From Perkinsus olseni (Eukaryota; Perkinsozoa; Perkinsida; Perkinsidae), in the NCBI GenBank assembly GCA_013115135.1, contig JABANP010000065.1:62001-126000 (forward strand): a stretch of 64,000 bases of DNA, in the 5' to 3' direction. Below the pieces are notes generated by a model. It was not told the DNA's origin. It ran no database searches and saw only the letters and a list, made by a program, of their open reading frames with translations. This document shows, piece by piece, positions 22,834 through 34,399 of this stretch. A program made the position numbers and the translations under genes. Numbering within the stretch: the first letter of the stretch is position 1; each line of letters starts with the position of its first letter.

Positions 22834-23929
22834 CTCTTATAGAAACGTTACGGCATCAACTATGCTCGACTTGATAGGACCCACTTCGCGTTGTTGTTTC
22901 GCGTCAATTCGGATAGTGAAAGTTGGTGACCCTTGACTTGCTGGAGTAACGTTAGTTTGCAGGAGATGAGGTTGGCAGTTACCAACACTGACTTGGGCGT
23001 CATCGGTGGCTGCGCAATGCGACGGCTCGTCAGCATCTTAAAGTCCCATCAGTATCATGAAATGGTTATCCGTTTCCTCATCACAAGTATTGCCCGCAGG
23101 GCGGAGCAATCCGTCAACTTGAAGCGGTACACAAGCTACGTAGTTGACATACATGAAGACATAGAAGATTCTCAGGGACAATCACACGAGGTTACGACTC
23201 AAAGTCGTTACAGACCAACGGTGTTGTGCGACGTTGTGATCTCGATGTCCTCTTGTAGCTGACACAAAGCCGTGCATCCCTTCTCCCGTTGTTCCTACTG
23301 TAATAGGAAGTTATTCGAACCCTATGGAAGAGCGATGTATTTTTTCCCTAATGACAGTCACTGAAACCTCGGAGGGACTCGAACAACGGGCACACCACAT
23401 GAGTGTCATATAGCATCGAGTGTCCAAACAGTCGCGCTGAGAAACATCCCAATCATACCAGTGTCACCGGTCCTCTGCGTGTGAAGACCAGTCCTAGCAA
23501 CCCAAAAGATACTCTATCGCATCGATGGTGTTGGTAAAATAACCCGTACCGATGGGAAATTGGGAGCACCACGCTTGCTTCTTGAATTCGTGCGTGCTCC
23601 GAGCACGCAGAATAACGTTGACGGCAGTAGCTCGATCATCTCCGTTTGGCTACGGATGAGAGACGAGGGTACTGCTTCACCACCCCTTCCAGCTCGCATC
23701 TTAACGCGACAGTTTTTCGACGCGGCGAAGTCGCTGGTGTACTAGTCGCTGTAGAGGTGAGTTTTGTTCTAGCGGGTTTGCCATGCTCCCGTGACCGGAA
23801 GAGTCGGCCAAAAGTGAACTGTCACGGTTATGCAGTGCATAATATGCACGACCCTGATGGCAAGATGATCTTCATTTGCATTCAAAACTATAGAAAACGC
23901 AAACCGAATAAGTAGTAGCACACGAATAC
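22834..23929. other. Gap without a supported gene
   Basis: Open frames of 60-110 codons exist on the plus strand (22933-23262, 23560-23915) but none resembles a protein family. AT-rich patches and short direct repeats only. Confidence 0.4.
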
Positions 23930-25520
23930 ATCATCATCATCACCCTGTATTCCTACACCATTCATCGCTCATGAAATAGAAATAAAGAATGAAAATTCAT
24001 GGAGTGAGAACACCTACTAACATTAGCGCGTTCATCCCTCAGACGCACCTGCTGCTCACTCATTCTCCCGGCGGTGGGGGTTCCCTTCATGCGTCATCTC
24101 TACCAAATTCCTCGTACAGAGCATTGAAATGAGCAGCGCACAATTTATTCAAATCTTTGAATTTTTGCTTAACAAGATGCATAGCAGCCGAACATACCTC
24201 CTCTAGCTCCTCGATTGGGGAGCTCGGTACTTGCAGTACTTTTGGGTTGTATTTACTTTCCGCATTAAAAAGTAAACTGAAGCGGTTCCTGTTCTTCGTC
24301 GTCGTCTCCAGCAGAATTGTTCTCGTCATCACTGTCATTGAAGAAAGTGGACTCTTCATCATCAGAGTTCGGGTAGTCAGGCGTGTCGGGGTAACGATCA
24401 ACTCGAGGTTCGAATTGTATCTTACTCGCCGCCAAGCTCAGGCTCTTCATTTTATCGCGTATACTGCTATCATAAATCTTGAGCGGGTCCAGGGCGATGT
24501 CTTTCGGGTAAGGTATTTCAGAACCGCCGTGGGACCAATGCGAGTAACCAATGTAGCCACTCCCTTCCGGATGATAGGAAACGAGCTTGTCCTCGTATCT
24601 GTAACATGGAAGGAAGGATAAGGACATTAGAAGACAAAATCACGAAGTGCGTAATCTGCATCAGCTCGCTCTTCGTGCAGGAATCCTGCAGCATGATTTC
24701 GCCACCACTCACGTTGCCCTAAACCTAGGGTAATAGCCAGTCCAAGGACAGTTTATTATCCGTGTGTGAATCATATTGTCTTCGATCTTCATCCCAAAGA
24801 TTGACGGTCCAACAGCAAACATTAAGGAGGGCTGAGGGCTAGTGACAGCAAAGTCATTATATTCGCAGTAAGTCTCGTTTGTCGTGGTATCGAAGAACGA
24901 CTTTTCTCTTCTCCAAGGAGGATAACCCTGAGAGTGAGACGCGTCGAGTTGATACATTCGAACGAGTTTTCGTGACAGAGGAGGGCACGGAGCATGCGCC
25001 TCGAAAGATCGTAGCAAAGATAGAGTTGCAGGTTAAAATCCTACCGACGTCACTTTCAACGCAGTCATTCCTTGGCGGTTTTTCCTGCAACAGTCGAATA
25101 CTCAGAGTTCGGGAGACTCCACAATCTCCTCGCTTTCGGGTTTTCATATCTACTTGAAATCCCGAGTCGGGATCGGGCTGGACAACTCCATACGCACGCC
25201 CAAAGTGAGAAAATTGGCTTCGCTCAGCAAGGCTCTAGTCAACTTCCTATTGAGAAGGGGAGGTCAACTAGAAGTGCACCGGTTGAAGAGATCCTCACGT
25301 TGGTGGGATTTTCGGGGGCAATCGCCCCGATGGCGTCAACGAGGGGAGAATTCGAGTGGAGTGTGATGGCAGCAGCTGCAGCTCCGATGATGAACTGTTC
25401 AGGTGACATTGATAACGGAATCAACTGCTCATGATACTATCATGATGATAGCTCTTCGCAAACTCCCAGCTTTAGTCCCAAATTTCGATCCCCAACGAGT
25501 CAATGGCAATGACACTCAAC
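23930..25520 (-). repeat. Segmental duplication, partner at 46330-47890
   Basis: About 1.6 kb including flanks match colinearly and in the same orientation. Shared flank: CACACGA-TACAT-ATCA-CACCCTGTA-TTC at 23920 against 46350; shared 5' end: CTTCACAAACTCCC near 25447 against 47826. Exons are more conserved than introns, so the copies are not recent. Confidence 0.75.
24087..25409 (-). pseudogene. Paralog family B, copy 1: putative secreted acidic-tail protein
   Basis: The minus-strand gene begins at MSPEQFIIGAAAAAITLH, a signal-like N-terminus (25409), followed by an AIAPENP stretch and a GTGAGG donor. A middle exon at about 24730-24940 encodes GYPPWRREKSFFDT and TNETYCEYNDF. The 3' exon ends at 24087 with an acidic run and HLVKQKFKDLNKLCAAHF. 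The last exon is split by a run of five A at 24267-24271 (plus strand), where one fewer A would rejoin the frame used by copy 2. No known family. It could be a live gene with a sequence error or a recent pseudogene. Confidence 0.55.
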
Positions 25521-26124
25521 ATGACTCAGTGTGACGAGGGCCTCGTCACACACTTTCCCGGTGGGGATACCCAAATTTGGCCACCACGGCCCAGTAGGAC
25601 ACGAGACCTGCCCGACTCCGTACCGGGCTGGGTCGAGTCAGCAGTCTCTAGTATGATACTAGTAGTATCCTACCCCCACATCCAGGGAATCCCTGGAATC
25701 CCGATCCGATCGGAGGGCTCGATCGAGTCGAAAGTCCCTAGTATCCTATCTCCACATCCAGGGAGCGGAGGGCTCAGCCCTTAGTGGTGGGTCGAGCTCG
25801 CATCCGCCAGCATTATCGCCATAAGAGGAAAGGAAATTTGGAAGCGCGCGAGAAAAACTTGGGCGGAAGAGGAGAAAAGTTTGACCAAGGCCGGAGGAAA
25901 AATTGGGCAGCCGAGAAGCAAACCGCATTATCTCACCCAATCGCGGGCGGTGCCATAGCCTATGATTCATAGGGTTGTAACAGTTGCTACCTATCCAATA
26001 CATGAAAAACGCAGCGGCAAACGAAGTGTGGTCTAGTAGCCATGCTACTTACCTCTGGGGTAATTCCCAAAATCCAAGGGAAAGGTACAAAATCCAAGGA
26101 GGCACTTTCGGGGATCGTGTTGCT
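25500..26124. repeat. Repeat-rich gene-poor stretch, left part
   Basis: Contains near-repeats of CCCTAGTATCCTA and CCACATCCAGGGA at about 25655-25700 and 25735-25765. CCCAAAATCCAAGGGAAAGG at about 26066-26085 reappears inverted near 27090-27115. No gene seen. Confidence 0.6.
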
Positions 26125-26240
26125 GTTATCACCCGAACTGACAGGAGTGATACTGATAAAAGCCTGATCCTTAATGAATACAACAGGAACAAATACTTCT
26201 AGCGCTAGGGGACAGGTGGATTGTGTGCCTACACAATCAC
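26125..26240 (+). repeat. 116-bp direct repeat, copy 1
   Basis: Identical by inspection to 26811-26926 over 116 bases. It ends in a hairpin (GATTGTGT-GCCT-ACACAATC). Non-coding. Confidence 0.9.
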
Positions 26241-26810
26241 ATCTCCCTCCCCTTAAAGAAAAAACCCACAAAAACAAACACGTCAACCGTTTGCTCGCCA
26301 TCAATGCACAACAGTGTTAAAGTACATGACAAATGCGGCAAAGGCTCGACTATGCATACTTATACACAAGACTAATGTCTTGGGCTGTCTGTAGTGCAAC
26401 GGGCTCCACTGTCAAAAAATTTTTGACGAAAATCCAGACGAAAGCATATCCACAACCAGAAGAAGCTCTTGTTAACTGTCAGCATGTCAGCATGTGAGAC
26501 GTTGGTGTACCAGACAGAGCCCCGGCGGCCGCTGGGCTGAATCGACATCACATAACCATTATCCAAGGCAGTAAAGCAAGTCTTCTCGTACACACTGTCA
26601 GGCAAAAGGCGAGGCTTTTAAGAAACTCCACGTTCACCAATTGGCCAAGTAAACGAATAGGACTGAAGCTCTCAAATAGTCCAACATAGTCGACGGGCAT
26701 AGATTGACGAATTCACCATGACCTTGAGTCAAAGACTTTGACAGTATACATCCCACATGGCACTCCACTTGGCATAAGTGAGACAAAGATCAGCACGGGT
26801 TCTCCACCAT

Positions 26811-26926
26811 GTTATCACCCGAACTGACAGGAGTGATACTGATAAAAGCCTGATCCTTAATGAATACAACAGGAACAAATACTTCTAGCGCTAGGGGACA
26901 GGTGGATTGTGTGCCTACACAATCAC
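26811..26926 (+). repeat. 116-bp direct repeat, copy 2
   Basis: Second copy of the block at 26125-26240, 686 bp downstream. The sequence differs immediately outside both ends, so the repeat unit is sharply bounded. Confidence 0.9.
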
Positions 26927-27164
26927 AGTTGCCCACGGTAATAGTTCCGGTTTCTGGTTGCCCTGGGTAACAGTTTCGGGATCGGGTTGCCCTGTCGGGT
27001 TTCGGGAGGGGTTTCTGGTTTCCCGTTCCCGCCTTCACCCGCAGTTCAGAAGTTTTTTCTGTTGATTTTGCCTCCTTGTCGAACGCGCTTCCTTGGATTT
27101 TGTACCTTTCCCTTGGATTTTGTACTTCACCCCTTACCTCTGCTACGTTACCAGCGGGCAAATT

Positions 27165-27266
27165 CATTTTCTCAAGGTTTTTGGGAAATTCTCAAGGTTG
27201 TAATCTCGCTCGCCCGGCGTGCTGGTTTTGGGGAATTCTCAAGGAATCCTGCCAATTCTCAAGGTC
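27165..27266 (+). repeat. Four spaced copies of ATTCTCAAGG
   Basis: TTTTCTCAAGG, AATTCTCAAGG, AATTCTCAAGG and AATTCTCAAGG lie within about 100 bp. CCTTGACTATT and CTTGAGAAT(T/C)TGCTGG recur further on at 27442-27570, so the block is built of short shuffled units. Confidence 0.7.
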
Positions 27267-27286
27267 TACCTTGCTGAAACGGCCCC

Positions 27287-27373
27287 TTGCCCTGGGTAAC
27301 AGTTCCGGGGTCGGGTTGCCCTGGGTAACAGTTCCGGGCTCGGGTTGCCCTGGGTAACAGTTCCGGGATCGGG
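27287..27373 (+). repeat. Minisatellite, three 29-bp units
   Basis: Three tandem units begin TTGCCCTGGGTAACAGTTCC and end GGG-N-TCGGG, differing only at one position (G, C, A). A diverged unit precedes it at about 26960-26990. Confidence 0.95.
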
Positions 27374-28368
27374 TGGGTTTTTCTTTTCCTCGGCTTTCTG
27401 GTCCACCTCTCGGGTTACTCTCACACAATGCAAGCAGCCGGACCTTGACTATTTCCTATTTGTCTTGAGAATTTGCTGGAAGTCGACCTTGACTATTACA
27501 CAAAAAACTCTGCGCAGGGCGAGCGAGATTTCCCGCCTTGACTATTTGCCATTAGCCTTGAGAATCTGCTGGTGCCCCGTTACCAGCGCAATTGCGCACG
27601 AAGTCATACGCGCGCGCCCAGGTAATCGACTCGTATAATTCTCGTATGTTCTTCGTAGACGAGTAGGCAATGGACGATGAGCTGCGCAGTGCAAGGCAAA
27701 TACCAATTTTTCCGCCTCTGCGGCCGCAGTTGTGTTATACTGTGCGATTGAGGACCGGATAGGGGTGCCCCGGGTGATAGTGGCGACGATGAAGCGATCA
27801 GCGCGGTTTGAGAACTGCTCGGTTCTCTCTCTGATGGTCTATTTTGCGACGGATAGGGCCATAGCTAACAAGCACATGATAGATCGCGTCACCTCTCCTC
27901 ACTTTTCCCTTCAGTGAGGGTTATTGGACTTCTCCCCTTCCCCCATCAAAGGTGCTCTGTCGTGCTATCTGCTGCTGATGGACAGATGCCTCCCAGGGGG
28001 AAATTTTTCTCGACGACAACCGGCGGGGCGGAACGTGACAGAGGATCGGGTAGCGTGCTGAGATCGCCCAAGTATCTTTCGTATCGCCCGCCCATGATGG
28101 TGAAGCGGCTGCTAGTCACTCAACACTAATAAATACAGTTGAGGTTCTTTACCCTCTCCTCAACTGGAGATACTGTTCTATAACGGCAACTTGGAGGCGG
28201 CCTTAGAGGTGGTAGACGTGGCTGATTGTACCATGTACTGGTCGATGTCTTGAGGAATATTTTAGTCTAGGGTTTTTACCCGACTCCTTGGGTTCAAGTT
28301 GGCAAGGAAGATAAGGACGTTAGTGAAGCTGTCTTATTTTGATGTTAGCTGTTTGCTTTCCCTAGTCG

Positions 28369-31300
28369 ATGAGTAGCAACGGTCCACCTCCTGCTGGCCA
28401 GAAGGTGTCACCAGCGGATGCTCCCACCAGGGCCGCTACGCCCTTCAACGTCGAGGCTAAGGTGTTTGTACCACTCTCAGCCAGCAGGGAGGTCAGGTGG
28501 ATGCTCACTGAGGTATCTTAAGTCGATCCTTGCCAGACACAAGCTGCATCATCGGCCTTCAACCCTGATGCAGCCGAGTTTGTCCCGACCGGCGCAGTAG
28601 AGCCCAGCGAGTGTCTATTGAGGGAGTTGGCGGAGGTAGTAAACGCGGAGGTGCCCTCGGGGGTCACTTCGGTGCAGGTTATTCGGTCAGCTGGGATGAC
28701 CGGTATTCGGGTTAACCAGCTGCCGCATCAGTATCGACGGTACACAGGGAAATGGCTGGTGGTTGCTGGTACAAGGTTTGAGGATTTGTCGGAAGCGGTT
28801 GATGCTTTGAAAGTAGCATAAAATTCGAGACGGAGAAATCACCGGTGTCGATCAGCCGCGAGTCAATATTCTGGAGAGTGATGATGATTTGCAGAACGAG
28901 GACAGATGTAGGGACCCGGCGGAGGAGGCGGCAGGTGGTCTGTGCTTGGCCGAGGCTTCCTAGTGAGGTCATGTCTATCAGAGGGCAACGAAGTTTTGAG
29001 CAGTCCGTCGTCTATGGCCGCCTGTTGCCCCCCTCTGGGGCGTCATGGTGATAAGATTGTTGTGGACCAGGCGTATGGGGACCATCCGGAAGAGCTACAA
29101 AATCTTCAAGAGGATGATTAGTGGTCGTAGTCAGGTAGGTCTTCGAAGGAGAATCACCTTTAGGTGGTTGCTGTATCCTGATCATATCTTTGGTTGAACT
29201 TGGATGGATTCAGAACAGGCTGTCAAATGTTGTTGATGTTCTTCGTAGGGAGTTTTGCCGTCGGAGTGCGGCTGTGGTCGGTGGTGGGGTTAGAAGAGAT
29301 CCCCTCGCTTCCAATCACCCCCAGCAGGCCGGCCTGGCACTCTCCTTATTCGCCGCGGAATGGGACAGGTAGCTGCGGGGCAGTCGTCTCGGATCAGCTC
29401 AAGATTCGCCGTCAGGTACTACCAGGGCAGCCACAGTCTGAAATCGCTTCGAGAGACCGTTTTGGGGTGGTGAAGTTGATGCCGTTCTTGCGGACCATCA
29501 AAGAGCTTGATCTCATCGGGACTCATCCGGAGGTGGCCGCTGGAGGCAATCTCTGATGGTGTAAGTATCATCGTCAGGTGAGGGTTCGAGTGAAGCCAGA
29601 GTACATGTTCGAGAGCCCGGTACCGCTAGCTCCTGTGGTTGGCCTGGGAGGCAACAGCAATATCCTGTCCCACTTTCCGTCCTCTCGACGCCCTTCTGCT
29701 GATACCATTGACTGGCTGGCGCGATTGGGTGGGCAGCTCGGGCAGATCCCTGGTGAGGACTGCTAGCTCCTACCGATGGCTATTAGCTCCTCTTGTTGGG
29801 CAAGGTTTCGGTACGGGCCTTCCGACTGCACCGCCGCCTCCGTCGTTGGTTAATAATATGGTAAGTTGGATATTGAAGCCTGTGGGGACATGTGACTTAG
29901 CGCTATAGTATTGGTGGTTAGTGATAGCTGTTGTCGCGGATGTGGAGGTCCGGTAGTAGTCGTTTTACCGTAGAAGTGGTGCTGGACTGCTTCTATTGCG
30001 TATGGCCAGAACTTGAGCCGCAGTACCAACTTTTGCGCGACTCTCCGCGCGCGAGTCCTCACCGGGTGTCTCTGAAAGACGTGCTTCACGGAAGAGAATT
30101 TTATGCTACATTCCCTACTGCAATAGCTAAATACTCCAGCTCCAGAGTTCTTACTCCGAGACATCGCTGGTCTCGTGCAGGCCCCGGGTGACTCCACCGC
30201 AACCTCCCATCTTGACGAGGGGGCGCCGCGGCTGCCACGGCCTTCGTGGCTCAGCAGCTCCTCCAGAGTCAGCAGCAGGTCATGCAGCAGTTGCTCGCTG
30301 CTGGTCCTGTCGTACCTGGAGGGACGCAAATGCTGCGGGACTTCATGGCCATGTACCAACTACCGCCGCTGATGGTAAGGGCAATTCATGGAGAGATGCG
30401 GCAGTGTGTCTTAGGGCGGTCTTGGGGCCGCTCAGCCGGGCTCGTCTACGGCGATGGACTCCCTCATAGCGGAGTTGTTGTCAACTTCTAGTCCGGATCT
30501 GGGGCATGTGGAGGAGGTGAGTGGTGAAAATGGGGAATTTTGTCCGGATCCGGAGAGATTCACCCAATTGTTGATCATGCAGGTTGTGAAGCAGCTTGAG
30601 GAGTATCAGTGCTGATCTCCCCCATGAGAATGATGGAGACTCACCGAGGGAGATGTGGCTCAGCTTGGCCACTTTCCGGCGGCTCATCGTCAAAGTAGGG
30701 GTCCGGAATCTTTCGAGTATCTTAGGTCAAAGCGTGCAGGTAGTAGATGCGGTATGTAGGGCGCAAGATACCGACTGGCGAGGGAGCGATGCCGTAGAAG
30801 GCGAGAAGGACAGGTGGGCGCCTAGCCGGGCAGCGGCAGGGTCGATGCTGTTGCCAGGGCTCTCGCGATCGGGTGCAGCCTGTCCGAGCTTGCTGACGAG
30901 TGGAGGGAGACGTACCCTCGCCTCCGACCATTGCAGTCTTTCTATCAATTTTATTTTGCCGTTGATGATCCGGAGTCCTTCCTGGCTGCCTCGCCGCAGC
31001 TGTGGGTCATTCGTAAGGCACAACTGTTGGGGCTACTGGGCGCGCTTTTTTCATGAGGGTTGGCTCAGGGTCAGCGCAGAGGGGGTGTCGTACTAGGGTG
31101 AGTACTGTGGAGCATGTGGAGAAGTACTGCAGTCCTCGGCCCGGGCGACTGATGATGGATGGGTCGCTGGACGGGTCAGTGAGGGCTGGTGATAAACTGA
31201 GGTGGCAGCTGCAAAGGTGGGTTGCGGAGAGAGGGACTGGGGGTTGGGTGAACTGAATTAAGAAGGGGCACGCTGCCTCCTCAATTATTTTCCTGCTCGT

Positions 31301-32806
31301 TGGGTAATTTTTGGTATGAATGCGCCCGATGGGGCATTATCATGTATTCTTCTGCTCATTCGGAAATGGTTGGTATGAATGTGCTTGAAAAATTAATCGA
31401 CTTTCGATGGCAGATTGACGGTGGAGTTGGTGTCCATGAGATGCCAGCAGCAGCGCCTGGAGGAGATTGATAGGGGCTGTCGGCGAGGGGACCGGCACTG
31501 TCGAACAGCCAAGGAGGCCTTAGTAGAGGAGAGAAGGAGAATGGAGGAAGCAGTGAAGGGGGACGGCTCGGTGAGGGGGAAGGGAGCGAGGAAGCGGTGG
31601 AAAGATGGTACTGATGGTAGGAAAATGAACCCTATCGAGGGAACACTACGTTGTTGGTGGCCCCGGCTGAGGGGCCGGCGATGGGCCATCAGCGGCTGCA
31701 GCGGGGAAGGCCAGCTCCAATCGATACTTCGAGAAGTCCTGAGAGGAGCTGTGGAGGAGATGAGAGGATTGAGGAGACGCTGGAAGGGATTGAGGTAGAT
31801 GTTTGGGGCGGAGGGTGGCGGAGATTGTGTTGCAGGTTGAAGGGGTGTCGGTGGATGATTTGAAGAAGGAGTGGTATGAGGTTTATTCGCGCCATTTGCA
31901 GCCTCTACTGGACATGTCCGGTTTGCGCAAGGTGGGAGGCCTCAGTCCCTCCTTTTTCTGCAATGCTCTCCCAAGGTGCAAACACTAGTGGCCAGCTGCC
32001 GTTCCCTCGTCATCGAAGGCCAGGGCTCAGAGACCCGCTGCTCGGTAGTAGCGGTTGCCCACTTGTGATTGGTTAATCCGACCCTTTTAGTAGACGCAAA
32101 GCAAAGTACGTAGTCATAGGTCTTTGTTCTCACTGAAGTCCTCGGCATCATAGTGGGCTAACGTTGATACTCTTTCTCACCCTGCCACTGACATTACAAG
32201 TATCGCAAGATTCCAAGTTTCGGCGACGAGGAGCAGTCCATCGGCCAGCGGCTGTCTTGAGGCCTTCACGATGGGCAGGTACCCCTTGCCAGACCGACGA
32301 CCCTTGGGGGATGGCGGGTGGGATGCAGTCAGCGACAGCCCGCTGCCAGACCGTCGATTGTCACTCCGGAGACAGTGCCTCTGCCAACGCCTATCAAGGC
32401 TGCTGCCCCGCCTGGACAGGATGTGAGTTGGGCGTGTTGTGGTACCGGTATTTTACCCTTTTTCAGGAGGCTCCCGGTACTAAGTCCTCTGCGGAGGACG
32501 GGCCCTCGCCCTCTGCTGTCGTTGGTCGGATGGACGATGATGAGCGTCTCGACGATGGAGCGCCTATTGAAGCGGCTCATCTTACATCGCGAGGACCCTG
32601 ATGATGAAGTAGAGAGTATCTTGAATTTTGTATCCTGCATGCTTCGACCTCAGGTCCATGCAAGGAGTCCAAGATACTCGAAGGTCGATATGCTGGGAGT
32701 TCGGTGTGGTATGGTACGTCAGGGTCGGCTGGATAGTCCCCCGGCCGAGGTGGCAGCAGTGAGGACGGTATCGGAGAGAAGGGCGGCAGGCTACGGATCC
32801 CTTTAA
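28369..32806 (+). CDS. PAM2-motif and LOTUS-like-domain RNA-control gene (one or two genes)
   Basis: Exon 1 (28369-28512) and exon 2 (28537 on) join across a 24-nt intron. The joined N-terminus holds two PAM2 motifs, PFNVEAKVFVP and AFNPDAAEFVP, which in known proteins bind the MLLE domain of poly(A)-binding protein. A LOTUS/OST-HTH-like fold follows (RVNQLPHQYRRYTGKWL, RFEDLSEAVDALK). Later exons add NRLSNVVDVLRREF, proline-rich and Gln-rich tracts (about 30250-30370) and two more LOTUS-like segments at 30841-31053 (SLSELADEWRETYPRLRPL) and 31824-31931 (SVDDLKKEWYEVYSRHLQPL). The last frame ends at 32804-32806. Family knowledge suggests mRNA storage or decay control. Not all exons join cleanly, so two adjacent genes are possible. 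Confidence 0.6.
28513..28536 (+). other. 24-nt intron made almost entirely of the shared motif
   Basis: GTATCTTAAGTCGATCCTTG then CCAG. Removing it keeps the frame and completes the second PAM2 motif; it is itself 24 nt, so retention would be in frame but would read TAA within it. Confidence 0.8.
31795..31823 (+). other. 29-nt intron before a LOTUS-like exon
   Basis: A GTAGATG donor and GGCGGAG acceptor. Upstream RIEETLEGIE and downstream IVLQVEGVSVDD are in different frames, and this length is the one that joins them at a GT..AG pair. Confidence 0.6.
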
Positions 32807-33068
32807 GAGAGCGCCCTTGAATTATGAGAAGGTGATGGTAGGGTATGCGACTGGAGATTTTTTTCTGACACCTCTAGCTGCGGCTGGAGGAATAGTTACT
32901 AATTTGCTGTTTTCTGAACTGATCGTTTGGTGTCTCCTCCTCTTCCGTCTTACTATCGATGAGTCGACCATGCTGATACTGCCATAGCTTCATCGCTGTA
33001 CTTCTTTTGCGTTCACCACGGAGGGTTCATCGAAAGGGTGGAGCATCAGCCCTTCTTTCCCTTCGTCC

Positions 33069-34217
33069 ATGTCCTCGGACGCCTCCTTGCCGTCTTCCGC
33101 CGCTCCCCTGGATGACGCCACCAGTACCTTTGACATGCTCTCGGACAGCAGTTCGGTCCTCGGACGAGTCCAGTCGCAGACGAGGGAGTCGGCTGTCTCT
33201 AATGGGGAGGCGAGGGCCTCGGCGATATCTCCAGAGGCTGCTGTTGCTGTCATGAGGGAGCACCTTGCTTCAGTGCCGGCCAGCCTTAGCGCTCCAGGAG
33301 ATGTAGTCAACACGGAAGCGTTGGCGGCGGCAGCTGCTCGTCGCACGGAAGCCCTCCTGGCGAGGGAAGCAGTGCCGAAGGTGTCGCAACCGACCAACCC
33401 CGCAGTGGTGGAATCTTCCGAGTCCATGATTGAGCGGCGGCATCAGCACACTCCGGCGATGCCACTCAGGGGAGTCTACGCTATACCCAAGACAGGGAGG
33501 CCTGCCGTGGGCCAACCCTCGGTGGTCGCGGGGTACCCACCGGCGGGCCTTGGGGCGGCGGCTCAGAAGTTCCCGCCAAACACTTTCGTTGGTCCACCGT
33601 CGGCGACAGCTGGCCCGCAGGCTGGAGGGCCGCCGCCGGGGCTGCCGAGTTTTCTGTCATCTCCATCGGCATACGACGCGATGTATACGGCGGCGATGCT
33701 GAGGCAGGAGCAGCATTATCGGACTTTGGCTGCGGGAAACAGCAGGTCGGCTACTACTGGTGAGTCTGGGCTGTAGGATTTGCGATTGTTATGGTATTGC
33801 TGGCAGCACCACGCATGGTCTTAGCAACTCGAGCACCGCGGAGGGAAGAGCTTGGGAAGGCCGCACAGAAACGGCCTTTGGACGAGTAGGGTTTTTGGTG
33901 GGCTTGTGGTGGGGAAGGGATGGTATCTTAGGTCGACTCCTGCTCAAAGCAAAGAGGTCGCGGCCGCAGTGAAGGTTGAAGAGCATCATCGTCCGAAGGC
34001 AGCAGCATCTCCTGGGGGAGGGTCCAGGAAGGGTCCTCCTGCCAAGGCGAAGACCACCCCTCCCCCGGCGGGGGCGGCCGCTGGCACGCCTGGTTCTACG
34101 GCCAAGCGAAGGAGAGTAAATGCTAAGGCGAAGGCAGCGGCAGGGGAGACGGTGCGTCCTGGGAGGTTGCTCGTCCCGAATCCGGACACCGGTGACCGCT
34201 CGGGTCGGCTTGGTTAG
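33069..34217 (+). CDS. Low-complexity Ala/Pro/Ser protein with basic C-terminus
   Basis: The ATG at 33069 opens a 235-codon frame rich in Ala, Ser and Pro (SSDASLPSSAAP, PPPGLPSFLSSPSAYDAMYT) with a donor near 33752. Downstream exons (about 33810-33880, then 33950-34217) add EELGKAAQKRPLDE and a Lys/Arg/Pro tail with KRRRVNAKAKAAAGE, which resembles a nuclear or AT-hook-like basic segment, ending with TAG at 34215-34217. The shared intron motif GTATCTTAGGTCGA occurs at 33923. No family recognised. It may be the 5' part of the DDT gene rather than a separate gene. Confidence 0.45.
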
Positions 34218-34399
34218 TGGCACTCCTATGGATGGTTGCTTTGTCGACTAGCTCTGATTAGGAGATGATTTATTATATTTGGTCCCCTCCTCGGAGTTGC
34301 GAATGGTGTGGTATGCCCGCCACACCACGGGCACCGGCTCCTTGTCTCGAGTTTGCCTCGTTGCTTCTTATTGAGGTGGTCGACCGTGATGGTATTATT

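Noticed and set aside
23920..25520. Possible CRISPR-like or regularly spaced repeats
   Set aside because: No regularly spaced identical repeats anywhere in the window, and the genome is eukaryotic.
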